Part shown: positions 1 to 7,830 of the stretch, piece after piece
How the letters are laid out: each line of letters begins with the position of its first letter
How positions within the stretch are numbered: the stretch's first letter is position 1
Made by a program: the position numbers and the translations under genes
Assembly (NCBI GenBank): GCA_964634605.1
Contig: CAZWLJ010000045.1
Location: 1 to 23,436, forward strand
Source: UPXZ01 sp964634605
GTDB lineage: Bacteria; Bacteroidota; Bacteroidia; Bacteroidales; Paludibacteraceae
Direction of reading: 5' to 3'
DNA: 23,436 nucleotides
The notes under the pieces: model-generated
Database searches by the model: none
Told to the model about the DNA's origin: nothing
The model's input: the letters and a program-made list of their open reading frames with translations, nothing else

Positions 1-110
1 ATGTTGAATCATTAAAAAAATGCCCGACTGTCAGATGAAGTCTTAGCTAATACAATTCAATCATTCATATACTCTCAAAAATAATCAGCTCATCAAAAAA
101 CAACCAATAA

Positions 111-160
111 TCTTCAAATTGCCAAATCTTCAAATCTTCAAATTGTCAAATTTTCAAATT
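111..160. repeat. Short iterated TCTTCAAAT-like repeat
   Basis: About six imperfect 7-9 bp units (variants of TCTTCAAAT, TGTCAAAT, TTTCAAAT) run up to a few bases before the arsenite permease start. The motif recurs inside codons 2-6 of that gene (AAATCTTCAAA near 175-185). Simple iterated repeats of this kind are common between genes in Bacteroidota. I see no function in it. The rest of 1-168 shows no gene and no clear promoter, so the permease is probably transcribed from further left. Confidence 0.6.
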
Positions 161-168
161 ATAGAATC

Positions 169-1230
169 ATGAGCAAATCTTCAAAGCTGTCATTCCTCGA
201 CCGTTATCTCACTCTCTGGATATTTTTGGCCATGTTTATCGGCGTGTTTTCAGGATGGTTGTTTCCCGCCGTCGCTCAGTTTTGGAACAGTATGTCGTCG
301 GGTACAACCAATATCCCGATTGCCATCGGACTGATCGTGATGATGTATCCGCCCCTGGCAAAAGTGAAATACGAAGAACTGGGAGAGGTATTTAAAAACA
401 CAAAAGTACTCGGATTGTCGCTGGTTCAAAACTGGATTATCGGACCGGTACTGATGTTTACGCTGGCTGTTTTGCTTTTCAAAATCTTTCCGGGAGAAAA
501 CAATGCAAACCTGCCGTATGTGTATGGCATTATCATGATAGGACTGGCGCGTTGCATTGCAATGGTCATTGTCTGGAACGATCTTGCCAAAGGCGATACG
601 CAGTACGCAGCCGGGCTGGTGGCTTTCAACAGCATTTTTCAGGTACTTTTCTTCTCGGTCTATGCTTACTTTTTTATCGCTGTTGCTCCGGGCTGGTTTG
701 GCATCCCTACCAGCGACGCGGTTGAAGCCATAACTATCGGACAGATTGCCGAAAGCGTTTTCATCTACCTCGGAATCCCCTTTATTGCCGGCTTCCTGAC
801 ACGCTTTATCCTAATCCGGGTGAAAAACAAAGAATGGTATCACACCCGGTTTATTCCTAAAATCAGTCCGCTGACACTCATCGCGCTGCTTTTCACCATC
901 ATCGTGATGTTTTCACTGAAAGGTGAATACATTGTGAAAATACCGGGCGATGTGGTGCTGATAGCGGTTCCGCTGCTTATTTACTTTGTCGTCATGTTTG
1001 TAAGTTCATTCTGGATGAGCAAAAAGGCGGGAGCCACTTATGAGCAATCGACCACCCTGTCGTTTACCGCTGCCAGTAATAATTTTGAGCTGGCTATTGC
1101 CGTTGCCATTGCCGTATTCGGGATAAACTCCGGCGAAGCATTTGCTGCTGTTATCGGACCGCTGGTGGAAGTACCGGTAATGATTGGTTTGGTCAATGTG
1201 GCTTTCCGGTATAAAAAGAAATGGTTTTAA
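169..1230 (+). CDS. acr3: ACR3-family arsenite efflux permease
   Basis: A 353-residue polytopic inner-membrane protein with about ten hydrophobic segments, the usual size of ACR3 (bile/arsenite/riboflavin transporter superfamily). ACR3 exports arsenite, driven by the proton motive force. Visible family hallmarks are the segment GLARCIAMVIVWNDLA with the conserved cysteine at residue 129, the PPLAKVKYEE loop at about 61-70, and the C-terminal helix pair with SNNFELAIA (Glu307) and GPLVEVPVM (Glu334). The start at 169 fits the hydrophilic N-terminus followed by the DRYLTLWIFLAMFIG segment. In many bacteria the gene follows arsR and other ars genes; that side lies outside the window. The next gene is over 600 bp away on the same strand with its own promoter, so this is probably the last gene of its operon. 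The family call is secure; arsenite rather than another oxyanion is inferred from family. Confidence 0.93.
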   Translation: MSKSSKLSFLDRYLTLWIFLAMFIGVFSGWLFPAVAQFWNSMSSGTTNIPIAIGLIVMMYPPLAKVKYEELGEVFKNTKVLGLSLVQNWIIGPVLMFTLAVLLFKIFPGENNANLPYVYGIIMIGLARCIAMVIVWNDLAKGDTQYAAGLVAFNSIFQVLFFSVYAYFFIAVAPGWFGIPTSDAVEAITIGQIAESVFIYLGIPFIAGFLTRFILIRVKNKEWYHTRFIPKISPLTLIALLFTIIVMFSLKGEYIVKIPGDVVLIAVPLLIYFVVMFVSSFWMSKKAGATYEQSTTLSFTAASNNFELAIAVAIAVFGINSGEAFAAVIGPLVEVPVMIGLVNVAFRYKKKWF

Positions 1231-1568
1231 TTAACATCGTAACCGTAAAAATCCTTGCAAATATACTATTAAAAGATATATTTCATACTGGTAACCGAAA
1301 TTTTAGCTAAACCCGGCACTGGCCTCAGATAATCTATTATCATTTTCAACTTCACTTCAGAGACGAAATATCTGAAGAGTTAAGCGCTTGATTATCATCA
1401 TATTTCATATTTTTATTATCATTATTTTCATCCGTAGTTTGTATTTCATTTTTTAAATAATCGGCTCTGTTTACGTAAACGTATCTTTATTCGTCGGTTT
1501 TTAAGTTAATTATAGTTAAATTCCATAAGAAATTTCTTTAAAACATGTTTTATAACATAAAAACGCTG
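1231..1568. other. Non-coding gap with LacI-operator-like palindromes
   Basis: AT-rich sequence with no convincing gene. Two palindromes stand out. AAGCGCTT lies at 1382-1389 and the perfect 12-mer GTTTACGTAAAC at 1469-1480. Both have the central CG and inverted half-sites typical of LacI-family operators. The second is followed directly by TATCTTTA (1482-1489), which is close to a Bacteroidota -7 box. No clear intrinsic terminator for the arsenite permease gene is visible. Confidence 0.4.
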
Positions 1569-1576
1569 TATCTTTG
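1569..1576 (+). promoter_or_regulatory. Bacteroidota -7 promoter box of the small RNA unit
   Basis: TATCTTTG matches the Bacteroidota -7 consensus TAnnTTTG exactly. The T-rich stretch at 1548-1552 may serve as a degenerate -33 element. A start site near 1583 would give a transcript of about 65-70 nt ending at the hairpin and T-tract at 1622-1650. Confidence 0.6.
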
Positions 1577-1582
1577 CATCGT

Positions 1583-1650
1583 GTTTTTCATGGTATTAGA
1601 TTTAAGGTTAATTGAAGATTGGGTTGTCGTGAGACAACCTTTCTTTTTTT
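1583..1650 (+). ncRNA. Candidate small RNA or leader-peptide transcript
   Basis: A compact unit with its own exact -7 box and an intrinsic terminator, separate from the beta-galactosidase promoter about 160 bp further on. It contains an ATG at 1590 that opens a 20-codon reading frame reading through the terminator stem to a TAA at 1650-1652 (ending QPFFF). The layout fits either a short non-coding RNA or a leader peptide whose translation would melt the terminator. From memory, very similar sequence around ATGGTATTAGATTTAAGG recurs in Bacteroidales genomes, which would favour a conserved element, but I could not check this. Transcription and translation are inferred. Confidence 0.5.
1622..1650 (+). 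terminator. Intrinsic terminator with GTGA tetraloop
   Basis: A perfect 7-bp stem GGTTGTC (1622-1628) / GACAACC (1633-1639) closed by GTGA, a GNRA-type tetraloop, followed by TTTCTTTTTTT (1640-1650). This is a textbook Rho-independent terminator on the plus strand. Confidence 0.85.
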
Positions 1651-1780
1651 AAAAAACTCCCCGCAAACCTCTCCCTGCAGAAAATCCCATAAAACTTGTT
1701 GGCATCATCAGCCATGCTGAACCTTGTAGTGTTGTGTGGACTGATTTTATTCCAAAGAAGTTCCGTAAAGAAAAGTTCCG

Positions 1781-1812
1781 TTTGCTTATTTATCGGTTTA
1801 TTGCTACTTTTG
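1781..1812 (+). promoter_or_regulatory. Promoter of the beta-galactosidase gene
   Basis: TTTG (1781-1784), a 20-bp spacer, then TACTTTTG (1805-1812): an exact match to the Bacteroidota -33/-7 pattern with ideal spacing. The expected transcription start is near 1818-1820, giving a leader of about 23 nt before the ATG at 1842. It rules out the longer reading frame that opens at 1734. Confidence 0.8.
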
Positions 1813-1841
1813 CTACATCTAATCATACAACAAATTACACT

Positions 1842-4800
1842 ATGAAAAAACGATCCATCCTGCTGCCCCTGCTGCTCGTGTTCTGTATTTTATCCTTTTC
1901 ACAGCTTCAGGAAAACCGCTACCACGAAATCACCAACCCGAAACTGATTCAGATCAACAAGCTGGATCCCCGAAGCAGTTTCTTTTCATTTACCAGTTCT
2001 GCCGAAGCTCTGAAAGCGGGTACCGAATCCAAAGGAACCAACTTCATGTTGCTCAACGGTGTCTGGAAATTTCATTATACCGAAAATTTCAATGATCGAC
2101 CGAAAGATCAGTTCTCCAATCTGAATTTTGATGCTTCCGGCTGGAAAGATATTCAGGTGCCCGGCAACTGGGAAGTGCAGGGTTTCGGATACCCCATTTA
2201 TGTCAACGCCACTTATGAATTTACTTCACCGGGGCATACGCCATTCTGGGACAGACCCAGACCTCCGCTGGTACCCGAGGCTTTCAATCCTACCGGAACC
2301 TACCGAAAAGAATTTGAGATACCTCAAACCTGGTCGGGACAGGAAATAATCATCAGCTTCGACGGTGTGAAAGGCGCATCGTATTTTTATCTCAACGGCG
2401 AATTTCTGGGAATGAGCAAAGACAGCAAACTTCCGGTCCGATTTGATATTTCAGGCAAAGCCAGAGCAGGCAAAAACGTGATTGCCGTGCAAACTCACCG
2501 CTGGAGCGATGCTACGTACCTGGAATGCCAGGACTTCTGGCGTCTGAGTGGATTTGAACGGGATGTTTACATCTATACACATCCCAAAGTGCATATTGCC
2601 GACATCTTTGCCCTACCATCGCTTGACGAGAACTATAAAAACGGCGTTTTCAGCCTCAATGTAAAAGTCAGCAACAACAGCAATACATCCGGTTGCACGG
2701 TAAATTACAGGATACTCGACAAAGCCGGGAATCTGATTGCACAAGACTCGAAAAAACTGCAGTCAAACGATATATTCTCTGAAATTAATTTCGATAAAAA
2801 CATTCCGGAAGTTAAAAAATGGTCGGCCGAGGAACCCAATCTGTACACGCTGAATATCGAGCTGAAAGATGCCAACGGAAATGTGACTGAAGCAACAGCT
2901 ATAAAAATCGGTTTCCGCACTGCCGAAATCAAGAACAAACAGTTCCTTGTCAACGGGCAACCAGTATTGGTAAAAGGGGTAAATATCCATGAGCACAACG
3001 AGCACACCGGACATTACGTGCCCGAAGAACTGATGCGCAGGGACTTCGAACTTTTCAAAAAATACAACGTAAACACCGCACGTACCTGCCACTATCCTCA
3101 ATCGGAACTTTTTTACAAACTCGCTGATGAATATGGAATCTACGTGATTGACGAAGCCAATATCGAAGCGCACGGAATGGGCTACAACCTGAGAACGGGC
3201 GGCACGCTGGCAAACAATCCATTGTTTCTCGAAGACCATCTGAACCGCACAATCGGAATGGTGGAGCGCGATAAGAATCATCCCTGTGTAGTCACCTGGT
3301 CGCTTGGCAACGAAAGCGGAAATGGTTTGAACATGTATGAAACCTACAAGTGGATTAAGAGCCGCGATACATCACGCCCCGTACAGTACGAACGTGCCGG
3401 ACTTGAATGGAATACCGATATCTTCTGCCCCATGTACCACGACCCGGCTGAAATTGAAAGATATGCACAAAATCCCGAATCAGATCGTCCGCTGATTCAA
3501 TGTGAATATGCTCACGCCATGGGAAACAGCCTTGGAAACTTTACCGAATACTGGGATATAATCCGTAAATACCCCCTGCTGCAGGGTGGCTGCATCTGGG
3601 ACTGGGTGGATCAGGGACTGGCGCAGACCGATAAGGAAGGAGTAAAATTCTGGGCATTCGGCGGTGATTTCGGACCAAAAGGCACACCCTCGGCAGGCGA
3701 TTTCTGCTGCAACGGCGTCATTCTCCCCGACCGCACCATCAAACCGCACACCACCGAAATGGGTAAAGTGTATCAGAGCGTTTGGTTCCGAAACTTCGAT
3801 CCGAAAAACGAAAGCGTGGATATTTTCAATGAAAATTTCTTTATCGACTTAAGTCAGTACATCATTACGTACGACATTAAATCGAACGGAAAACTGCTGA
3901 AAACGGGCATGATAAATACCAATGTTCAGCCACAGGAAACCAAAAAGGTACAACTTCCGGGCATTGCCGGACTCTTTAAAACCGGTCAGCAGACTACCAT
4001 TCAGTTCTATGTAAAACAAAAAACCGGAAAAACAGGACTTCCCGCAGGTTGGGTTGTGGCTAAAGATCAGTTTGTAGTAAATGAATATCCGGAGTTAAAA
4101 GCCGGACAAACTGGTAAACCGGCAAAACTGGTCGACAAGGGATCAACAATTCACGCGAGCGGAAAGAATTTCGAGGCCATATTCGACAAAACTTCCGGAA
4201 TCCTGGTTTCCTACAAATTCAGGGGCACAGAATACATAAGCAGTGGTTTCGGTCCCCGTCCGTTCTTCTGGCGCGCTCCCCTGGATAATGATTACGGAGC
4301 CGGAATGCCCAAAAAACTCAGGGAGTGGAAAGAAGCAAGCTTTGCAGAACTGAAAGCCGTCAACCTGGTGCAGGATGCCTCTTCAGGCAAATCGACTTCC
4401 ATTAGCCTCACTTACGATTATCCGAATGTGAAATCTGCCTGGAATGTGAAATACACCATCGCCGAAAGCGGCCGGATTACTGTTGACAATCAGTTCAATG
4501 CCACCCGCAACGAACTGCCGCTGATATTCCGCGTCGGAATGAGGATGCAGCTACCCGGAGATATAGTGAATGCTGAATATTACGGTCGCGGACCGCTTGA
4601 AAACTATGAAGACCGCAAAACTGCCATGTTTGTTGACCGCTACAAATCACCGGTTATCGATATGGTGGGGAAATATGTATTCACACAGGAAAACGGCCAT
4701 CATGTGGATACCCGCTGGCTGGCACTCACGCAAAAATCCGGTACCGGATTGCTTTTCGCCTCCAACAGCAATTTCCAGTTTAACGTATCGAACTACCTGA

Positions 4801-5066
4801 TAGAAACCATTGCAAACGGTGAAGACTGGAACAACGATGCACCTGCAGGCACTGCACCTGTCAACAAACACATCAACGCCTATAAAGCTTCCGATAAAGT
4901 CGATTTGTTTATCGACTACCGTATGCAGGGCGTGGGTGGCAACAACAGCTGGGGTAAATGGCCGCTGGAACAATACCGCATCGTTCCTAAAAACACCGAC
5001 ATTTCATACAGTTTCACCATCATACCCATTAACAGTACGAAGGAAATCGACAAAATGTTTGAATGA
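1842..5066 (+). CDS. Secreted GH2-family beta-galactosidase
   Basis: A 1074-residue glycoside hydrolase family 2 enzyme of the long LacZ type. It hydrolyses terminal non-reducing beta-galactosides, probably in the periplasm or at the cell surface because it starts with a signal peptide (MKKRSILLPLLL..., residues 1-20). After that come the sugar-binding jelly roll with GNWEVQGFGYPIYVN, the immunoglobulin-like sandwich, the TIM barrel (roughly 365-665), and the C-terminal beta-sandwich domains ending with the small-chain domain (GRGPLENYEDR). The catalytic acid/base is Glu491 in SLGNESGNG and the nucleophile is Glu555 in IQCEYAHAMGNS; both motifs match E. coli LacZ closely. The start at 1842 is chosen for the signal peptide and the promoter just upstream. 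It stands alone, with no SusC/SusD pair alongside, so its natural galactoside (lactose, plant or host glycan) cannot be told. Confidence 0.93.
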   Translation: MKKRSILLPLLLVFCILSFSQLQENRYHEITNPKLIQINKLDPRSSFFSFTSSAEALKAGTESKGTNFMLLNGVWKFHYTENFNDRPKDQFSNLNFDASGWKDIQVPGNWEVQGFGYPIYVNATYEFTSPGHTPFWDRPRPPLVPEAFNPTGTYRKEFEIPQTWSGQEIIISFDGVKGASYFYLNGEFLGMSKDSKLPVRFDISGKARAGKNVIAVQTHRWSDATYLECQDFWRLSGFERDVYIYTHPKVHIADIFALPSLDENYKNGVFSLNVKVSNNSNTSGCTVNYRILDKAGNLIAQDSKKLQSNDIFSEINFDKNIPEVKKWSAEEPNLYTLNIELKDANGNVTEATAIKIGFRTAEIKNKQFLVNGQPVLVKGVNIHEHNEHTGHYVPEELMRRDFELFKKYNVNTARTCHYPQSELFYKLADEYGIYVIDEANIEAHGMGYNLRTGGTLANNPLFLEDHLNRTIGMVERDKNHPCVVTWSLGNESGNGLNMYETYKWIKSRDTSRPVQYERAGLEWNTDIFCPMYHDPAEIERYAQNPESDRPLIQCEYAHAMGNSLGNFTEYWDIIRKYPLLQGGCIWDWVDQGLAQTDKEGVKFWAFGGDFGPKGTPSAGDFCCNGVILPDRTIKPHTTEMGKVYQSVWFRNFDPKNESVDIFNENFFIDLSQYIITYDIKSNGKLLKTGMINTNVQPQETKKVQLPGIAGLFKTGQQTTIQFYVKQKTGKTGLPAGWVVAKDQFVVNEYPELKAGQTGKPAKLVDKGSTIHASGKNFEAIFDKTSGILVSYKFRGTEYISSGFGPRPFFWRAPLDNDYGAGMPKKLREWKEASFAELKAVNLVQDASSGKSTSISLTYDYPNVKSAWNVKYTIAESGRITVDNQFNATRNELPLIFRVGMRMQLPGDIVNAEYYGRGPLENYEDRKTAMFVDRYKSPVIDMVGKYVFTQENGHHVDTRWLALTQKSGTGLLFASNSNFQFNVSNYLIETIANGEDWNNDAPAGTAPVNKHINAYKASDKVDLFIDYRMQGVGGNNSWGKWPLEQYRIVPKNTDISYSFTIIPINSTKEIDKMFE

Positions 5067-5085
5067 AATCAGATGAAACAACCAA

Positions 5086-5120
5086 CAGAAAAAGGATGCC
5101 CTGAAAGCATCCTTTTTCTG
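5086..5120. terminator. Bidirectional intrinsic terminator
   Basis: A perfect 14-bp stem CAGAAAAAGGATGC (5086-5099) / GCATCCTTTTTCTG (5107-5120) with loop CCTGAAA. The stem carries an A-tract on one side and a T-tract on the other, so it can serve both converging genes. Confidence 0.8.
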
Positions 5121-5168
5121 TCAGACTGAATTTGAACAGGTTATTTCGGTAGTCAGGGGTAATAACGA

Positions 5169-6071
5169 TTATTTAGCAGGTTGCCACACTTCATTCCAGC
5201 TCAAAACCACATCCTGAAGATTATATACTCTGGGCAGAACGCTTTTTTTCTCAGGATTTGTTTCAATGTATTTCATATCAGGTCCTGAAAAGTACATGTA
5301 TTTCAAGGCTTTATTCGACTGAAAAGTGATTGTAAAATGAGTGTCATCGGTTTTTTTCATTTCATGGAGCTTCATCCAGCCATCCCAGCCTCCTCCGATA
5401 TAGCACTTTTGTGTTCCGGCAGGTACAGCTACCGAATAAGTAAGCATGCTATCGGGCACCGATTTGTCATAAACAGCCTGAAAACTATTTACAACATCTT
5501 CGGGAGAATAGTTTCTTTCTTCGCGCATTTTATATTCTTCTTTCATCTCCACATAACCATTTCCCGGACCGCCAAAGTAAAGATATTTCATATTTTTGTC
5601 AGTCAGTAATTTAATCATGAAGTGAGTGTCATCGACCTTTTTCATTTCCCGGAATGTTGACCATCCATCCCAGCCTCCTTTTATGTAACAGCAATTGGTT
5701 CCCGGGGGTACTGTAACATTGAAAACGAGTTTCTCATTTCGTTGATTTCTATCGTACACAGCAGCCCAGGATTCTACCACATCCGACGGGCTATATTTCC
5801 TGTTGTCAATTTCTTCACCTTTTGCGTTTTTTTCCACATATCCCCAGCCGGGTCCCGAACAATATTTATATTTTTGAGTGGTCGTGGCATCAGGAAAATC
5901 AATCGTGTAGTGCGTCTCGTCAATCTTATTCATTGATTGATGATTCCAGTGGTTCATGTCACCTGCAATGTAACATTCATGGGTACCTGCCGGTACTTTG
6001 ACTGAATAAGTCAGTGCCTGGATTGATGAAATCATAAATGCTCCAAGCAGCAATATCAATATCTTTTTCAT
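5169..6071 (-). CDS. Secreted protein of three tandem starch/glycogen-binding-like modules
   Basis: A 300-residue protein with a signal peptide (residues 1-19, ...ISSIQA) followed only by three homologous modules at about 21-108, 115-203 and 210-297. Each module follows the same plan: VPAGTxxCYIxGxxxxW, then M-K-x-D-D/E-T-H-F/Y-x-I, then KYxYxxGPxxxYxE, then a tail of the form NYSPxDVVxSWxxVY. The first part resembles the CBM20/CBM48 beta-sandwich (G-D-x-N-x-W, then a lysine/tyrosine-rich strand) that binds starch or glycogen and occurs in AMPK-beta. Modules 2 and 3 are the closest pair (WDGW, MKKxDDTHF). There is no catalytic domain, lipobox or T9SS tail. Alpha-glucan binding is inferred from fold resemblance only; another immunoglobulin-like E-set domain is possible. 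It converges on the beta-galactosidase gene through a shared terminator. Confidence 0.7.
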   Translation of the reverse strand: MKKILILLLGAFMISSIQALTYSVKVPAGTHECYIAGDMNHWNHQSMNKIDETHYTIDFPDATTTQKYKYCSGPGWGYVEKNAKGEEIDNRKYSPSDVVESWAAVYDRNQRNEKLVFNVTVPPGTNCCYIKGGWDGWSTFREMKKVDDTHFMIKLLTDKNMKYLYFGGPGNGYVEMKEEYKMREERNYSPEDVVNSFQAVYDKSVPDSMLTYSVAVPAGTQKCYIGGGWDGWMKLHEMKKTDDTHFTITFQSNKALKYMYFSGPDMKYIETNPEKKSVLPRVYNLQDVVLSWNEVWQPAK

Positions 6072-6120
6072 GTAATATCAATTTAGTAATAAAATGATTA
6101 AGTATTAAATCAGAATGATA

Positions 6121-6168
6121 CTGTAAATTCCTGATACCGTTACAATTCCTTTTCAGGAGTATTTACAG
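6121..6168. repeat. Imperfect inverted repeat upstream of the triple-module gene
   Basis: CTGTAAATTCCTG (6121-6133) pairs with CAGGAGTATTTACAG (6154-6168), 13 pairs with a 2-nt bulge around a 20-nt loop. No T-tract follows on either strand. It lies between two minus-strand genes and could be an operator-like or leader structure for the downstream gene. Confidence 0.4.
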
Positions 6169-6250
6169 ATTAGATGTAACAGTATGCAATCCGAATGATA
6201 AGGATGATTTCGTTGTTTTTGGTTTGATTATCATTAAACAGGTTTCCGGA

Positions 6251-6691
6251 CTATTCTGCCCGGATGTATTTTTCAATTCGGTAATTGCTCTTATCAATCT
6301 GACCATCTTCATTTACAGGCCAGGTCTGAATTAACGTGTCATTTTTAACTTCCAGTAACATTTTAACCTTTTCACCTACTGATTTTTTATTGGCATGATA
6401 GAGAATGTTTTCTTCATACCGGTTTCCATCAAGTGTATAAGTCCCTCCGCCATAGCTGTCGATTTTGGTAGTGTCCATATCAAACAGGCCGACAAAAATA
6501 AAATGATTTTTTGTCCATACTTTCAGGTCACTTCCGGTCAAATTACCCGGAAACTCAAAGACCACAGTGTCTGCTGAAACAGATTTAGCATAAAAGAATT
6601 TCCAGGCACCTTCATGAGGTAATCCCGTTGTTTTATTACAGCTTACAAAAAATAACGGAATCAATAATAAAAGAAAAAAAGTTGTTTTCAT
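6251..6691 (-). CDS. Small lipoprotein with lipocalin-like domain
   Basis: A 146-residue lipoprotein. The signal sequence ends at FFVSC, so Cys18 is the predicted lipidated residue. The mature part has the pattern of a small lipocalin-like beta-barrel as found in several Bacteroidota families (DUF4488-like): a start around GAWKF, then F-x-F-V-G-L-F-D, then GGGTYTLDGNRYEE (about 80-94), then a strand with LEVKNDTLIQTW. No catalytic residues can be named. It is probably attached to an envelope membrane facing the periplasm or the surface. It is separated from its neighbours by about 120-180 bp, so co-transcription is uncertain. Family assignment is from pattern recognition only. Confidence 0.6.
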   Translation of the reverse strand: MKTTFFLLLLIPLFFVSCNKTTGLPHEGAWKFFYAKSVSADTVVFEFPGNLTGSDLKVWTKNHFIFVGLFDMDTTKIDSYGGGTYTLDGNRYEENILYHANKKSVGEKVKMLLEVKNDTLIQTWPVNEDGQIDKSNYRIEKYIRAE

Positions 6692-6728
6692 CTGTTTATT
6701 TTTTATTTTTTAAATTATTGTCAGATGG

Positions 6729-6790
6729 AACACGCCATGAATCATTCACTTATGTTTGAGAATTTTCTCAAATGGCTGTTTCATGGTGTT
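6729..6790 (-). terminator. Nested hairpin after the peptidase-like gene, possible terminator
   Basis: Outer arms 6729-6741 and 6780-6790 (AACACGCCATGAA / TTCATGGTGTT, 11 pairs with a 2-nt bulge) enclose an inner palindrome TTTGAGAATTTTCTCAAA (6755-6772). It lies downstream of the minus-strand hydrolase gene. The tract leading away on the minus strand is only moderately T-rich, so termination is inferred. Confidence 0.4.
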
Positions 6791-6814
6791 TGATTTTTTA
6801 ATGAATGTATAATT

Positions 6815-7765
6815 TTATTTTTTGTCCACTGAATTCAGGAAATCGCGGACCACTTTCACATTTTCGTCGCGCGCATCCCACGAGGTGACATGAGCGGCTC
6901 CCCTGAACAGATAAAACTGGCTGCCGGGTACGCTACCGGCAAAACCTTTGACCGATTCAACTCCTGATGTGTCAAATTCGCCTACTGTAAACAGGGTTGG
7001 AACTTTGACAGATGGCAAGTCGCTTGTGGAGTCGTAATTTTTTAACGTACCTGTAATTTTAAATTCGCTTGGACCCTGCATATACATGTACATATCAAAA
7101 TTATAGGTGCTCATCATGCTGTCAAGGTCCTCAGGTACAGGTTTACGAAATCCGTAGAGACGGTTATATTCGTTGTTTGCCGCCTCGAAGAGGGGATCAG
7201 CAAAATTGCCGGTTTCACCCGCCCTTTTCACGGCCAGTTGCAAACTGTCGGGAAAAGTTTTCAGCAATTTGTTTGCGTTTTGTTCCCATGTTTTTACATT
7301 AAGTGCCGGGCTACTGAAAATGATGGATTTTACACTCGCAGGATATTTTTTGTAGTATTCCATAGCAACAATGGTCCCCCACGATTGCCCCAACAGATGC
7401 CACTTCCTGATTTTTAAGTGCTTACGTAACATTTCCAGTTCATCCACAAACCTACCTATTTTAAATAGTGTTGTGTCTGTAACTCTGTCGGATTTACCGC
7501 TTCCAAGCTGATCATAACGAATCACCTGGCGGTCGTTGCCCAGTTCTTCAAAGGGTTTCAGATAAAAGCTCGACATTCCCGGGCCTCCATGGATCAAAAC
7601 GAGAGGAATCCCGTTTCCTTCACCTGAAATTTTGTACCAGATGTTTCCACCTGTCACGGCAAGTTTGTTTTCGCCTGTTGGCAATTTTTCCTTGCTGCAC
7701 GAGAACTGCATCAGAGTTATTGATGCAAAAATTACCAATACAAAAAATCTTCCGATTGTTTTCAT
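6815..7765 (-). CDS. Lipoprotein alpha/beta hydrolase, prolyl aminopeptidase-like (S33)
   Basis: A 316-residue alpha/beta hydrolase of the proline iminopeptidase group (peptidase family S33). Visible parts are the oxyanion-hole segment HGGPGMSS (59-66), YDQLGSGKSD (84-93), the nucleophile elbow GQSWGT with Ser128, the acid Asp265 in GEFDTSG and the base His292 in GAAHVTSW. The HGGPG and GQSWG pair is the usual signature of this group, whose members release N-terminal proline from peptides. The N-terminus is a lipoprotein signal with Cys23 in LMQFSC, so the enzyme is probably anchored in the envelope and could trim imported or extracellular peptides. Some relatives act on esters or amides instead, so substrate is not settled. 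Confidence 0.85.
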   Translation of the reverse strand: MKTIGRFFVLVIFASITLMQFSCSKEKLPTGENKLAVTGGNIWYKISGEGNGIPLVLIHGGPGMSSFYLKPFEELGNDRQVIRYDQLGSGKSDRVTDTTLFKIGRFVDELEMLRKHLKIRKWHLLGQSWGTIVAMEYYKKYPASVKSIIFSSPALNVKTWEQNANKLLKTFPDSLQLAVKRAGETGNFADPLFEAANNEYNRLYGFRKPVPEDLDSMMSTYNFDMYMYMQGPSEFKITGTLKNYDSTSDLPSVKVPTLFTVGEFDTSGVESVKGFAGSVPGSQFYLFRGAAHVTSWDARDENVKVVRDFLNSVDKK

Positions 7766-7830
7766 TACATTAAAAAGTCTGTAAATTGTTTACTGATAAA
7801 TTTCACTTTTAGAAAAAATGAGTGTTTGAC

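Noticed and set aside
1734..1841. N-terminal extension of the beta-galactosidase frame by 36 codons
   Set aside because: The signal peptide starts at the ATG at 1842, and a well-spaced promoter (1781-1812) lies inside the extension.
2763..3281. 172-codon minus-strand frame inside the beta-galactosidase gene
   Set aside because: Antisense shadow of a clearly coding GH2 gene; no family features.
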